DNA of 64,000 nt from Alcaligenes faecalis (GCF_005311025.1 NZ_CP031747.1:496001-560000), one strand, 5' to 3'; counted from the stretch's first letter, positions 24,443 to 34,469 are shown. A program made the numbers and translations. Notes: generated by a model from the sequence alone, not told the origin.

Positions 24443-26515
24443 TTAAGCAGGCTCTGGAGTGAGCCCGCTGTGACGGAGCAGGGCGGTAATGGAAGGATCG
24501 CGGCCACGGAATGCACGGAAGGAGTCGGCAGCCGGGCGTTCGCCCCCTACGGACAGAATCTCGCGCCAGAAGCGATGACCCGTATTGCTGTCGAGGGTAT
24601 CACGTGCCCCATCCGAGTGGGTATAGGCTTTTTCCTCAAAGGCCGAGTAAGCGTCGGCGGACAGGACTTCAGCCCATTTGTAGCTGTAGTAACCTGCGCC
24701 GTAGCCACCCGCAAACAAGTGCGAGAACTGATGCGGGAAACGGTGCCACTCAGGCGGGAACAGCACGGCGACTTCCTGGCGAACCTGATCCAGAATCTCC
24801 ATGACGGCATCAATGCTCAGGCCGCTGTCACGCGAGTGGATCAGCATGTCGAACAGGGAAAACTCCAGCTGGCGCACCATTTGCATGCCGCTCTGGAAGT
24901 TGCGGGCCAGGTTCAGCTTGTTGTAGAGCGCACGGGGCAGGTGCTCGCCGGTTTCCACGTGGGCAGTCAGCATTTGCACGACAGGCCATTCCCAGCAGAA
25001 ATTTTCCATGAATTGCGAAGGCAATTCGATGGCGTCCCATTCCACGGCGGAGAAGGCCGAGGCGGCTGGATCATCCACACGCGAGAGCAGAGTGTGCAGG
25101 GCGTGGCCGGACTCGTGGAACAGGGTGATCACATCGTCATGCGTGAGCAGGGCGGGGCGACCAGGCTGGGGTTCGGCAAAGTTGCATACCAGGTAGGCAA
25201 TAGGCAGGCACAGTTCTTCACCGAGACGGCGACGGCTGCGTTCGCTATCGACCCAGGCACCGCCTTGCTTGCCTTGGCGGGCGTGCAGGTCCATGTACAG
25301 ATAACCCAGAACTTTGCCGTCGGAAGCCATGACTTCAAAGGGGCGTACGGCAGGATGCCAGGCAGGCACGTCGGCGGCGCGCAGTGTCACGTCAAACAAG
25401 CGCTGAATGACTTTGAACAGGCCGTTCAGAACGGCGGGTTCCGTGAAGTACTGTTTGACCTCGTCTTCCGAGTAGGCGTAGCGCTGTTCACGCAGGCGTT
25501 CAGCGCTGAACGGCACATCCCAGGCTTGCAGGGTGTCCAGGCCCAGCTCCTTTTTGGCGAAGGCTTGCAGCTCGTCCAGGTCCTGGCGGGCGTAAGGGCG
25601 AGCCTTGGCAGCCAGATCGCGCAAGAAGCTCATCACCTGTTCCGGGGTGTCGGCCATGCGGGTTTCCAGACGCATATGGGCGTAGCTGGCAAAACCGAGC
25701 AGGCTGGCTTCCTGGGCACGCAGATCCAGCAGCGTTTCAATCGCTTGGGAATTATCAAACTGGGCATCGCCCTGATCGGAGGCAATGGTGGTGTAGGCCC
25801 GGTACATCAACTCACGCAAGGTCTGGTTGCGTGCGTATTGCATGACGGGCAGGTAGCAAGGCATTTTCAGCGTCAGACGCCAGCCTTGCTGATCGTTTTC
25901 CTGAGCAGCGCGTTGGGCAGCGGCCAGCACATCGTCCGGGATACCGTCCAGCTCGGCCTGGTCAGTGACCAGGTAATGCCACTGATCAATGGCATCCAGT
26001 ACATGCTCGGAGAATTGCTGCGAGGTTTGCGCCAGCTCTTCGGAAATACGGGCGTAGTCTTCACGTGCCTGACCCTCCAGTTGCACGCCGCTCAGGCGGA
26101 AATCGCGCAGGGCCATGGTAATGATGCGTTGGCGCTGGGGCGTCAGGGTGGCAAAGGCCGGGCTGTCGGCTAGCGCCTGATAACGCAGGAACAAAGGACG
26201 GTTCAAGCCCACCCAGGTCGAGAACTCGCTCATGCGCGGCAGGCACTGGTTGTACACCGTGCGCAGTTCGGGCGTATTGATGACCGAGTTCAGGTGACCG
26301 GCCACCGACCAGGCGCGATACAAGGTTTCGGTGGCGTCGGTGATGGGCTCGACGATGTTGTCCCAACTGGGTTCGCTATCGTCGTTGGAGACTGTGTCTA
26401 CGGCTTGGCGGGCCAAGGCCAGCAGTTGGTCCACCGCCTGCTCGATGTGCTCGGGCTGGATGGCGGGATAGTCAATAAGGCTGTCGATAGGAACCAGTAA
26501 GGGATTTGTCGTCAT
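24443..26515 (-). CDS. prlC: Oligopeptidase A (M3 metallopeptidase)
   Basis: A 690-aa cytoplasmic zinc peptidase that degrades short peptides, including cleaved signal peptides. The zinc motif HESGH lies near residues 467-471 in ITLFHESGHALHTLL, with the third ligand Glu in the following helix (ELPSQFMENFCWE). The N-terminal helical lid and C-terminal HQFSHLFAGGYGAGYYSYKWAE are typical of M3A enzymes. It begins 15 bases after the folD stop and is probably co-transcribed. Confidence 0.95.
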   Translation of the reverse strand: MTTNPLLVPIDSLIDYPAIQPEHIEQAVDQLLALARQAVDTVSNDDSEPSWDNIVEPITDATETLYRAWSVAGHLNSVINTPELRTVYNQCLPRMSEFSTWVGLNRPLFLRYQALADSPAFATLTPQRQRIITMALRDFRLSGVQLEGQAREDYARISEELAQTSQQFSEHVLDAIDQWHYLVTDQAELDGIPDDVLAAAQRAAQENDQQGWRLTLKMPCYLPVMQYARNQTLRELMYRAYTTIASDQGDAQFDNSQAIETLLDLRAQEASLLGFASYAHMRLETRMADTPEQVMSFLRDLAAKARPYARQDLDELQAFAKKELGLDTLQAWDVPFSAERLREQRYAYSEDEVKQYFTEPAVLNGLFKVIQRLFDVTLRAADVPAWHPAVRPFEVMASDGKVLGYLYMDLHARQGKQGGAWVDSERSRRRLGEELCLPIAYLVCNFAEPQPGRPALLTHDDVITLFHESGHALHTLLSRVDDPAASAFSAVEWDAIELPSQFMENFCWEWPVVQMLTAHVETGEHLPRALYNKLNLARNFQSGMQMVRQLEFSLFDMLIHSRDSGLSIDAVMEILDQVRQEVAVLFPPEWHRFPHQFSHLFAGGYGAGYYSYKWAEVLSADAYSAFEEKAYTHSDGARDTLDSNTGHRFWREILSVGGERPAADSFRAFRGRDPSITALLRHSGLTPEPA

Positions 26516-26530
26516 AAACCGTTGATTAAA

Positions 26531-27394
26531 TTAAAGACTGATGTTGGCCGAACGTTCGGCCGCTTCCAAGGTGTTGACCAGCAGCATGGCAATGGTCATG
26601 GGGCCGACACCGCCGGGTACGGGCGTAATGGCCGAGGCCACTTCGCTGGCACTGGCAAAGTCCACGTCGCCGCACAGCTTGCCGTCTGCACCGCGGTTGA
26701 TACCCACGTCGATCACGACGGCACCGGGCTTGACCATATCGCCGGTAATGATGCCAGGGCGGCCTACGGCAGCGACCAGCACATCGGCACGGCGTGTCTG
26801 GGCGGCCAGATCGCGCGTTTTGGAGTTACAGAGGGTGACGGTAGCGCCCGCAGCCAGCAAGAGCATGGCCATGGGTTTGCCCACGATATTGCTGGCGCCC
26901 ACGACTACGGCTTCTGCACCGCGCAGTGCCACGCTTTCGGATTCCAGCATTTTCATGACGCCGTAGGGCGTGCAAGGTGCAAATAGCGGCTTGCCCGTCA
27001 TGAGCATGCCGGCATTGCTGACGTGGAAACCATCCACGTCCTTGTGCGGTGCAATGGTTTCAATCACCTTGTGCTCGTCCAGATGGGCGGGCAGGGGCAA
27101 CTGAACCAGAATGCCGTGCACCGAGTTGTCCTGATTCAAGCGGGTGATCAGGGCCAGCAGCTTGGTTTCGGTGGTGTCAGCCGGCAGGCGGATGATTTCG
27201 GACTTCAGGCCGGCGGCTTCGCATGCCAGGCCCTTGTTGCGTACATAAACCTGGGAGGCCGGATCTTCACCGACCAGCACCACGGTCAAACCGGCTTGAA
27301 TGCCGTGGGTTTGTTTCAGCTTGGCAACGCGTTCTGCAACGTCCGCCTTGATGGCGGTGGACAGCTTTTTTCCATCAATAATGCGAGCACTCAT
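26531..27394 (-). CDS. folD: Methylenetetrahydrofolate dehydrogenase / methenyl-THF cyclohydrolase
   Basis: A 287-aa bifunctional one-carbon enzyme converting 5,10-methylene-THF to 10-formyl-THF with NADP. Lys near residue 55 in [10 protein letters not shown] is the cyclohydrolase lysine. [44 protein letters not shown] (Rossmann loop) and [10 protein letters not shown] are all present. Its ATG directly abuts the response regulator stop (TAAATG). FolC at 36341 and PurF at 39125 belong to linked folate and purine metabolism. Confidence 0.97.
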   Translation of the reverse strand: MSARIIDGKKLSTAIKADVAERVAKLKQTHGIQAGLTVVLVGEDPASQVYVRNKGLACEAAGLKSEIIRLPADTTETKLLALITRLNQDNSVHGILVQLPLPAHLDEHKVIETIAPHKDVDGFHVSNAGMLMTGKPLFAPCTPYGVMKMLESESVALRGAEAVVVGASNIVGKPMAMLLLAAGATVTLCNSKTRDLAAQTRRADVLVAAVGRPGIITGDMVKPGAVVIDVGINRGADGKLCGDVDFASASEVASAITPVPGGVGPMTIAMLLVNTLEAAERSANISL

Positions 27395-28018
27395 TTACGC
27401 ATCCTCGGACTTGGTGAGGGCGATTTTCATGAGGTCGGCAACCGTAGTGACTTCCAGTTTTTCCATGATATTGGCGCGATGCGCTTCGACAGTTTTAATG
27501 CTGATGTTCAAGTCCCCAGCAATCTGCTTGTTCAGGCGACCGGCAACAATGCGTTCCAGCACTTGCTGTTCGCGCGCTGTCAGGCGGCCCAGGACTTCTT
27601 GTTGATCTTTTTGCGCCTGCGCTTGCGAGGCACGAGCCGTAGCCTGTTCGATCATGCGGCTGACAATGGTGCGCAGATCGGCTTCGTTAAAGGGTTTTTC
27701 CAGAAAGTCGATAGCGCCTTTCTTCATGGTGCTCACAGCCATGGGCACGTCACCGTGGCCGGTAATGAACACAATCGGGATGTTCGACTTGCGAGCGATC
27801 AGGGCTTCTTGCAGCTCCAGGCCGCTCATGCCGGGCATGCGCACGTCCACAATCAGGACAGCCACCTGGGCCGGGTCGTAGGCGCCCAGAAACTCTTCGC
27901 CCGATGCAAAGCAGCGGACCCGATAGCCGTTGGCTTCCAGGAGCCAGCGCAAGGAGTCCCGTACGGCTTCGTCGTCATCGACTACGTAAATGGTGCATGG
28001 CATTTGCGGGCTGGTCAT
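27395..28018 (-). CDS. Two-component response regulator, FixJ/NarL type
   Basis: A 207-aa regulator with an N-terminal receiver and C-terminal LuxR-type helix-turn-helix. The acidic pocket is VVDDDEA, the phosphorylated Asp is in VDVRMPGMSG, the conserved Thr is in ITGHGD and Lys in FLEKPF. LTAREQQVLERIVAG and NKQIAGDLNISIKTVEAHRANIMEKL form the output domain. It overlaps the kinase gene upstream by four bases, so it is its cognate partner. Targets are unknown; the divergent pyruvate dehydrogenase operon and the downstream folD-prlC-SCO genes are obvious candidates. Confidence 0.93.
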   Translation of the reverse strand: MTSPQMPCTIYVVDDDEAVRDSLRWLLEANGYRVRCFASGEEFLGAYDPAQVAVLIVDVRMPGMSGLELQEALIARKSNIPIVFITGHGDVPMAVSTMKKGAIDFLEKPFNEADLRTIVSRMIEQATARASQAQAQKDQQEVLGRLTAREQQVLERIVAGRLNKQIAGDLNISIKTVEAHRANIMEKLEVTTVADLMKIALTKSEDA

Positions 28019-29772
28019 TCGGGTATCTCCAGTTTGTTATCAAGGGTGTCCGTTACATCCGGTGCCGCACAAGGTAGACTGAAACGGAAAATCGTTCCAC
28101 CCTCTGGATTGCCGACAGCCCACAGGCGGCCGTGATGCGATTCAATAATTGTGCGACAGATATTCAGGCCCATCCCAAGGCCTTCGGACTTGGTACTGTA
28201 AAACGGTTCAAAGAGGCGCTCGGGGTCTTTCAAGCCATGACCGCGATCGATGACGGCCATCTCCAAAAGCGATTCTTGTTGGGTAATCACCAATTGAAGC
28301 ACATGATGCTCGCTGTGTTCCATGGCTTCGATCCCATTTTTGAGCAGATTCAATAATACCTGTTCTATGAGAATGGGGTCGGCAATGACGTCAGGAACCG
28401 GATCAGGAATGCTCAATTCAATTTCGATCTGGCGCTTGCGGGCGTCGATTTCGGCAAAGCCGACGGCATTTTCCACAATACGCATGACCTTGACGCGGAC
28501 GCGGCGCGGTTCGCTACGCTTCACAAATTCACGAATGCGGCTGATGATCTTGCCCGCGCGCTCGGCTTGCTGGGCCGCTTTTTCCAGCGCGGCCAGCAGG
28601 GTTTCAGGCTGGTAGCGACCAGATTTCAGCATGGCAACTGCGCCCATGCTGTAGTTATTGATGGCCGTCAGCGGCTGGTTCAATTCGTGCGCCAGCGAGG
28701 AAGCCATTTCGCCCATGGTGGTCAGGCGGCTGGTCAACTGCACCTTTTCCTGCTGAATGCGCGAGGCTTCTTCGTGCTTGCGGCGGTCGGTAATATCGCG
28801 CGCCACTTGCAGACGCACACGACGGCCATCCGTCCAGGCCAGCATGCGGTGATGGACTTCAAACCAGCGGGCCGCCGATTCGGAGTAAATCTCTACGGTT
28901 TCATCCGTAAAGCGACCCAGGCGGCCACCCAGCAATTCAGCGTGACCATTGGATTGGGCGCCAAAGAAGCGACGATAGGTGCGGTTGGCAAACAGCAGTT
29001 CTAGACCGTCCGATGTATCGGCCACCACGGAAATGGCATCATCCAGACCTTCCAGCACCGTCATGAAGCGTTCATGCGCGGCGGTCAGGGCTTCGCGAAT
29101 ACGCTTGGGTTCGGTAATGTCCGTCATGGAAGTCATCCAGCCGATCTGCTCTCCATTGGGGGCACGCAGGGGCGAGACATACATACGGGCTGTAAAGCGT
29201 GAGCCATCGCGGCGCTGAGCCTCCACTTCCAGACCACTGCTGGGCGTGCGGCCGGACAGCAAAAGATCCAGGGTTTCCTGGTGCTGTTGATGACGACCGG
29301 GTAACCAGTAAGGGAAAGGGGCGGTGCGACCGACCAGATCGGCCTCATTCCAGCCAATCATTCTGCAAAAAGCCGGATTCACATAAGCGATGCGGCCCTG
29401 CATGTCAAACACGCGCATCCCCGTGGACATGGAGTTTTCCATGGCACGCCGGAAACCCGTCTCGGCGGTTTGTGCTGCCTCGGCATGGGTGCGGAAGCGG
29501 GTATAGCGCCACAGGGCCAGCAAACTGACCACAATCACCAGGGACAGGGCCAGAATTACCATCATCAGGCGTTGCTGGCGCGTTTCCTGGTCGATGGTCA
29601 CAAACATGACGCTATCGTTTTGCAAACGCTGCAGCCACAGGAATACCCCCATGACACACAGGTAGAGAAACAGCACGACAACCGGTGTCAGCCAATAGAA
29701 TCCACGCCGATTCTGCTTGGCCTGATCATAGAAGGTTGAAGGGATCAGAGACTTTTTGGGATGAGTAGCCAT
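28015..29772 (-). CDS. PAS-domain sensor histidine kinase
   Basis: A 585-aa membrane-bound kinase. Two transmembrane helices lie near WLTPVVVLFLYLCVMGVFLW and MMVILALSLVIVVSLLALW, enclosing a short periplasmic loop. Two PAS domains follow (opening near AMENSMSTGMRVFDMQGR and MTVLEGLDDAISVVADT). The phospho-acceptor His is in SSLAHELNQPLTAI. The ATPase has N-box LLNLLKNGIEAM and glycine boxes DRGHGL and GLGMGLN. HisKA in this form (LAHELNQPL) is typical of FixL/DctB/TtrS-like kinases paired with FixJ-type regulators. The start at 29772 (MATHPKKS) is preferred over 29856; neither has a strong ribosome site. No heme ligand can be identified. The signal is unknown. Confidence 0.88.
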   Translation of the reverse strand: MATHPKKSLIPSTFYDQAKQNRRGFYWLTPVVVLFLYLCVMGVFLWLQRLQNDSVMFVTIDQETRQQRLMMVILALSLVIVVSLLALWRYTRFRTHAEAAQTAETGFRRAMENSMSTGMRVFDMQGRIAYVNPAFCRMIGWNEADLVGRTAPFPYWLPGRHQQHQETLDLLLSGRTPSSGLEVEAQRRDGSRFTARMYVSPLRAPNGEQIGWMTSMTDITEPKRIREALTAAHERFMTVLEGLDDAISVVADTSDGLELLFANRTYRRFFGAQSNGHAELLGGRLGRFTDETVEIYSESAARWFEVHHRMLAWTDGRRVRLQVARDITDRRKHEEASRIQQEKVQLTSRLTTMGEMASSLAHELNQPLTAINNYSMGAVAMLKSGRYQPETLLAALEKAAQQAERAGKIISRIREFVKRSEPRRVRVKVMRIVENAVGFAEIDARKRQIEIELSIPDPVPDVIADPILIEQVLLNLLKNGIEAMEHSEHHVLQLVITQQESLLEMAVIDRGHGLKDPERLFEPFYSTKSEGLGMGLNICRTIIESHHGRLWAVGNPEGGTIFRFSLPCAAPDVTDTLDNKLEIPE

Positions 29773-30039
29773 AACAGCAAGAAAAGAAGTATGGCTGGAT
29801 TGTAATGTAGGGCTATTTTTTTTAGTGATATTTCGTATTATGAAAACACATACCATAAAATGAAATTTTGCTTGAGCGTTTCTGTGTTCTTTCCTAGAAT
29901 GGTTTGGTGCAGGCGTACCCCGCCTTGAACGCTCACAGTCCGCAAAACCCGCTTCGGTCAGGATCGCTTTACTTCTTATTAGATGGGCGGCTCAGCGTCG
30001 AGCAAGACCGGACTACTACCACATATATGGAGACACTAT
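29773..30039 (+). promoter_or_regulatory. Divergent control region between the sensor kinase and aceE genes
   Basis: A near-consensus plus-strand promoter, TTGAGC (29872-29877) and TAGAAT (29895-29900), 17-base spacer, drives aceE with a leader of about 130 bases. The stretch 29810-29870 toward the kinase is AT-rich, with repeated TTTC / GAAA half-sites around 29830-29865 that could bind a regulator. The ribosome site of aceE is GGAG at 30029-30032. No PdhR-type operator was recognised. Confidence 0.7.
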
Positions 30040-32748
30040 ATGTCCTCAACCCAAGACAATAGTTCGGCTCAGGTCAGTCAAGACCAAGCCCTAGAAACAA
30101 AAGAGTGGCTTGACGCCCTGGAAGCGGTGGTGGACCGTGAAGGCCCGGCCCGTGCTCATGATCTGATCGAAAAGCTGATCGATCTGGCCCGTCGCTCCGG
30201 TGCTCACATCCCGTTCTCGCCCAACACGGCTTACGAGAACACGATTCCTCCCGGTCTGGAACCTGCCCACCCTGGCAATCTGATGCTCGAAGAGCGTATC
30301 CGTTCCTACATTCGCTGGAACGCCATGGCCATGGTGGTGCGCGCCAACCGCGAAACCCCTCCTGATGGCGGTGGTCTGGGCGGTCACATTGCCTCCTTTG
30401 CTTCGCTGGCCACCATGATTGGCTGCGGTCAGAACCACTTCTGGCACGCTGAAACCGAAGATCACGGCGGCGACATGGTGTTTTTCCAAGGTCACTCCTC
30501 GCCCGGTATTTACGCCCGCGCCTTTATGGAAGGCCGTATCTCCGAAGATCAACTGAATAACTTCCGTCAGGAAGTTGATGGCAAAGGCCTGCCATCCTAC
30601 CCGCATCCCAAGTTGATGCCCGAATTCTGGCAGTTCCCCACCGTATCCATGGGTCTGGGCCCATTGATGGCGATCTACCAGGCTCGTTTCCTGAAGTACC
30701 TGCATGCCCGTGGCATTGCTGATACCAGCGGCCGTAAAGTCTGGGTATTCCTGGGCGACGGCGAGATGGACGAACCCGAATCCCTGGGCGCCATCGGTCT
30801 GGCTGCACGTGAAAAACTGGACAACCTGATTTTCATCGTGAACTGTAACTTGCAGCGTCTGGACGGTCCTGTGCGCGGTAACGGCAAAATCATCCAGGAA
30901 CTGGAAGGTACCTTCCGTGGTGCAGGCTGGAACGTGCTGAAACTGATCTGGGGCGGTTACTGGGATCCATTGTTGGCCCGTGACAAGGAAGGCATCCTGC
31001 GCAAGGTCATGGAAGAAACCGTGGACGGCGAATACCAGGCCTACAAGGCCAACGACGGTGCCTACGTTCGCGAGCACTTCTTTGGCAAGCACCCCAAGCT
31101 GCTGGAAATGGTCAGCCGCATGAGCGACGAGGACATCTGGCGTCTGAACCGTGGCGGTCACGATCCTCACAAGGTGTACGCTGCGTTTGACGCTGCCACC
31201 AAGCACGAAGGTCAGCCTACCGTTATTCTGGCCAAGACCATCAAGGGCTACGGCATGGGCCACGTGGGCCAGGCCAAGAACCCATCGCACCAACAAAAGA
31301 GCCTGGATCTGGACGCCGTGCGCGAATTCCGCGACCGTTTCAACATCCCGGTTCCTGATGACAAACTGGAAGAGCTGCCTTACTTCAAGCCAGCTGATGA
31401 CTCTCCAGAAATGCAATACCTGCACGCCCGCCGTCAGGCATTGGGCGGCTACTTGCCCAAGCGTCGCACCAAGGCCGATGAACAGCTGACCGTGCCGACC
31501 CTGGACGCATTCAAGCCCATGCTGGAAGCTACTGCCGAAGGCCGTGAGATTTCCACGACGCAAGCGTTTGTGCGCTTTTTCAACACCTTGCTGCGCGACA
31601 AGCAAGTGGGCCCTCGTGCCGTACCTATCCTGGCAGACGAATCCCGTACCTTTGGTATGGAAGGTCTGTTCCGTCAGATCGGTATTTACGCACCGGAAGG
31701 CCAGAAGTACACCCCGGTCGATAAAGACCAGGTCATGTACTACCGCGAAACGGCCAATGGTCAGTTGTTGCAGGAAGGTATTAACGAACAGGGTGCTTTC
31801 AGCTCCTGGATTGCGGCGGCCACGTCGTACTCCAACAGCAACCGCATCATGATTCCGTTCTTCATTTACTACTCCATGTTCGGCTTCCAGCGCTTTGGCG
31901 ATCTGGCCTGGGCAGCGGGTGACATGAAGGCACGCGGTTTCGTGCTGGGCGGCACTGCCGGTCGCACCACCTTGAACGGTGAAGGTTTGCAGCACGAAGA
32001 TGGCCACAGCCATATTCAGTCCTCGCTGATTCCTAACTGCGTATCCTACGACCCCACCTTCGCTCACGAAGTGGCTGTCATCATGCAGCATGGTTTGAAG
32101 CGCATGGTTCAGGACCAGGAAGACGTGTACTACTACGTCACCCTGATGAACGAGAACTACGCTCAGCCCGGTCTGGTCGAAGGCGACGAAGAAGGCATCC
32201 TGCGCGGTATGTACAAGTTCAAGTCCGTGGCCAAGGACAGCAAGCTGCGCGTTCAGCTGATGGGTTCGGGCACGATTTTGCGCGAAGTGATCGCAGCACA
32301 AGAACTGCTGGAAAAAGACTGGGGCATTGGCTCCGACGTTTGGAGCGTGACCAGCTTTACCGAACTGCGTCGTGATGGTCTGGATTGCGAACGCGCTGCG
32401 CTGCTGAATCCTGAAGGCAAGGATCTGCCCGTGCCTTACGTGACGACTCAACTGGCTAAAACGGACGGTCCTATCGTGGTCTCCACCGACTACGTCAAGG
32501 CCTTTGGCGACCAGATTCGTCCGTTCGTGCCTAAGGATCGCACCTTCAAAGTGTTGGGCACCGATGGTTTTGGCCGCTCCGACTACCGCTTCAAGCTGCG
32601 CGAGCACTTTGAGGTTGATCGTCACTTCGTGGTGCTGGCTGCTCTGCGCGCGCTGGCTGAAGACGGCAAGATTCCGTTCAGCAAAGCGTCCGAGGCGATT
32701 GCCAAATACGGCATCAATCCTTCCAAGGCCAACCCGCAGCACGCATAA
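30040..32748 (+). CDS. aceE: Pyruvate dehydrogenase E1 component (homodimeric)
   Basis: A 902-aa thiamine-diphosphate enzyme that decarboxylates pyruvate and reductively acetylates the lipoyl groups of AceF. The ThDP/Mg motif is GDGEMDEPE followed by NCNLQRLDGPVRGN. The pyrimidine and C-terminal transketolase-like domains follow (EDGHSHIQSS, VTSFTELRRDG). Length fits the gammaproteobacterial/betaproteobacterial homodimeric E1. The ATG at 30040 has GGAG at a 7-base spacing; an in-frame ATG at 29983 would add 19 residues but has no ribosome site. It is the first gene of aceE-aceF-lpd. Confidence 0.98.
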   Translation: MSSTQDNSSAQVSQDQALETKEWLDALEAVVDREGPARAHDLIEKLIDLARRSGAHIPFSPNTAYENTIPPGLEPAHPGNLMLEERIRSYIRWNAMAMVVRANRETPPDGGGLGGHIASFASLATMIGCGQNHFWHAETEDHGGDMVFFQGHSSPGIYARAFMEGRISEDQLNNFRQEVDGKGLPSYPHPKLMPEFWQFPTVSMGLGPLMAIYQARFLKYLHARGIADTSGRKVWVFLGDGEMDEPESLGAIGLAAREKLDNLIFIVNCNLQRLDGPVRGNGKIIQELEGTFRGAGWNVLKLIWGGYWDPLLARDKEGILRKVMEETVDGEYQAYKANDGAYVREHFFGKHPKLLEMVSRMSDEDIWRLNRGGHDPHKVYAAFDAATKHEGQPTVILAKTIKGYGMGHVGQAKNPSHQQKSLDLDAVREFRDRFNIPVPDDKLEELPYFKPADDSPEMQYLHARRQALGGYLPKRRTKADEQLTVPTLDAFKPMLEATAEGREISTTQAFVRFFNTLLRDKQVGPRAVPILADESRTFGMEGLFRQIGIYAPEGQKYTPVDKDQVMYYRETANGQLLQEGINEQGAFSSWIAAATSYSNSNRIMIPFFIYYSMFGFQRFGDLAWAAGDMKARGFVLGGTAGRTTLNGEGLQHEDGHSHIQSSLIPNCVSYDPTFAHEVAVIMQHGLKRMVQDQEDVYYYVTLMNENYAQPGLVEGDEEGILRGMYKFKSVAKDSKLRVQLMGSGTILREVIAAQELLEKDWGIGSDVWSVTSFTELRRDGLDCERAALLNPEGKDLPVPYVTTQLAKTDGPIVVSTDYVKAFGDQIRPFVPKDRTFKVLGTDGFGRSDYRFKLREHFEVDRHFVVLAALRALAEDGKIPFSKASEAIAKYGINPSKANPQHA

Positions 32749-32759
32749 GGGACTGAACC

Positions 32760-34460
32760 ATGAGCAATATCATTCAAGTCAAAATCCCGGATATCGGTGC
32801 TGACGACGCTGTCGAAGTGATCGAAATCCTGGTCAAGGAAGGCGAGACCATTGAGGTCGAGCAAAGTCTGATTACTGTGGAGTCCGACAAGGCCTCCATG
32901 GAAATCCCCTCGTCCGATGCTGGCGTGGTCAAGTCGATCAAGGTCAAGCTGGGCGACAAGGTTAAGGAAGGCAGTCTGGTTCTGGAACTGGAAGCCGCCG
33001 AAGGCGCGCAGGCCGCGCCTGCCGCTGAGCCTGCCAAGGCCGAAGCTGCTCCCGCTCCTAAAGCTGAAGCTGCGCCCGCAGCGGCTCCTGCCGCCGCCGC
33101 GGCAGCCCCGGCCGGTGGTGAACAGCAAGTTACCGTCCAAGTGCCTGATATTGGCGACGCCCGCGATGTGGACGTTATCGAAATCATGGTGCAAGTGGGT
33201 GACACCATTGAAGTGGATCAAAGCCTGATCACCGTGGAGTCGGACAAGGCTTCCATGGAAGTGCCGTCCTCCCACGCCGGTGTGGTGACGGCCATCAAAG
33301 TGAAACTGGGTGACAAGGTCAGCCAGGGTAGCGACATTCTGGAACTGACAGTGCAAGGAGCTGCTGCAGCCCCTGCACCCGCCAAGGCCGAGGCCGCTTC
33401 CGCCCCTAAAGCCGAACCTGCTCCTGCAGCAGCGGCCGCTCCTGCTGCCAGCTCCTCGGTGGTGGTCGGTGCTGGTGCGCCGGCTCCAGAGCGTGTTTCG
33501 CCCACTGCCGCTTTTGCGGAAACCGAAGGCTCCTTGCGCAATCTGCCGCATGCCTCGCCTAGCGTACGCAAGTTTGCTCGCGAGCTGGGTGTGGATCTGA
33601 CCAAGGTTCATGGCTCGGGCGATAAAGGTCGTATTACGGCTGACGACGTGCGTGGCTTTGTGAAGCAGGTCATGGCGGGCGGCGCTGCTCCGGTTATTGC
33701 TGCCGGTACCGCTGCTCAAGTCGGTGGTCTGGATGTGTTGGCCTGGCCCAAGGTCGATTTTGCCAAGTTTGGCCCAGTCGAAACTCAGGCCCTGTCGCGC
33801 ATCAAGAAGATTTCCGGTGCCAACCTGCATCGCAACTGGGTCATGATTCCTCATGTCACGAATAACGATGTGGCTGACATCACCTCTTTGGAAGCCCTGC
33901 GTAAAGAGCTGAACGAGGAATACAAGAAGTCCGGCGCTCGCGTCACCATGCTGGCTTTCGTCATCAAGGCTGCCGTGGCTGCCCTGAAGAAATTCCCCGA
34001 GTTCAACGCTTCGCTGGACGGCGACAATCTGGTGCTCAAGCAGTACTACCATATTGGTTTTGCAGCGGATACGCCTAACGGTCTGGTTGTGCCGGTTATC
34101 CGTGATGCCGACAAGAAAGGCATTCTGGACATCGCTCGCGAAACGGGCGAACTGGCTGCGGCTGCCCGTGATGGCAAGCTGAGCGCTGCTCAGATGCAAG
34201 GCGGTTGCTTCACCATTTCCTCGCTGGGCGGTATTGGCGGTACGGACTTCACACCCATTATCAATGCGCCAGAAGTGGCCATTCTGGGTCTGTCGCGTTC
34301 CTCCATGCAGCCAGTCTGGAATGGCAAGGAATTCGAGCCACGTCTGATGCTGCCTCTGTCCCTGTCCTACGACCACCGCGTTATCGATGGTGCCGCCGCC
34401 GCCCGTTTCAATGCCTTCCTGGCAACGATGCTGGCCGACTTCCGTCGCATCGCACTGTAA
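32760..34460 (+). CDS. aceF: Pyruvate dehydrogenase E2, dihydrolipoyllysine acetyltransferase
   Basis: The 566-aa core of the pyruvate dehydrogenase complex, which transfers acetyl groups from lipoyl-lysine to CoA. Two N-terminal lipoyl domains (about residues 1-80 and 122-200) each carry the lysine in ESDKASME, separated by Ala/Pro-rich linkers. The E1/E3-binding domain is around ASPSVRKFARELGVDLTKV. The catalytic domain ends with SYDHRVIDGAAAARF, holding the catalytic His. It starts 11 bases after the aceE stop. The two lipoyl regions, and that of the following E3 gene, are very similar at DNA level. Confidence 0.98.
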   Translation: MSNIIQVKIPDIGADDAVEVIEILVKEGETIEVEQSLITVESDKASMEIPSSDAGVVKSIKVKLGDKVKEGSLVLELEAAEGAQAAPAAEPAKAEAAPAPKAEAAPAAAPAAAAAAPAGGEQQVTVQVPDIGDARDVDVIEIMVQVGDTIEVDQSLITVESDKASMEVPSSHAGVVTAIKVKLGDKVSQGSDILELTVQGAAAAPAPAKAEAASAPKAEPAPAAAAAPAASSSVVVGAGAPAPERVSPTAAFAETEGSLRNLPHASPSVRKFARELGVDLTKVHGSGDKGRITADDVRGFVKQVMAGGAAPVIAAGTAAQVGGLDVLAWPKVDFAKFGPVETQALSRIKKISGANLHRNWVMIPHVTNNDVADITSLEALRKELNEEYKKSGARVTMLAFVIKAAVAALKKFPEFNASLDGDNLVLKQYYHIGFAADTPNGLVVPVIRDADKKGILDIARETGELAAAARDGKLSAAQMQGGCFTISSLGGIGGTDFTPIINAPEVAILGLSRSSMQPVWNGKEFEPRLMLPLSLSYDHRVIDGAAAARFNAFLATMLADFRRIAL

Positions 34461-34469
34461 GGAGTTGTC

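Noticed and set aside
24470-26173. A 567-codon plus-strand frame opposite the oligopeptidase gene
   Set aside because: The minus-strand oligopeptidase has a full set of M3 motifs. The plus frame has no recognisable motif and no ribosome site.
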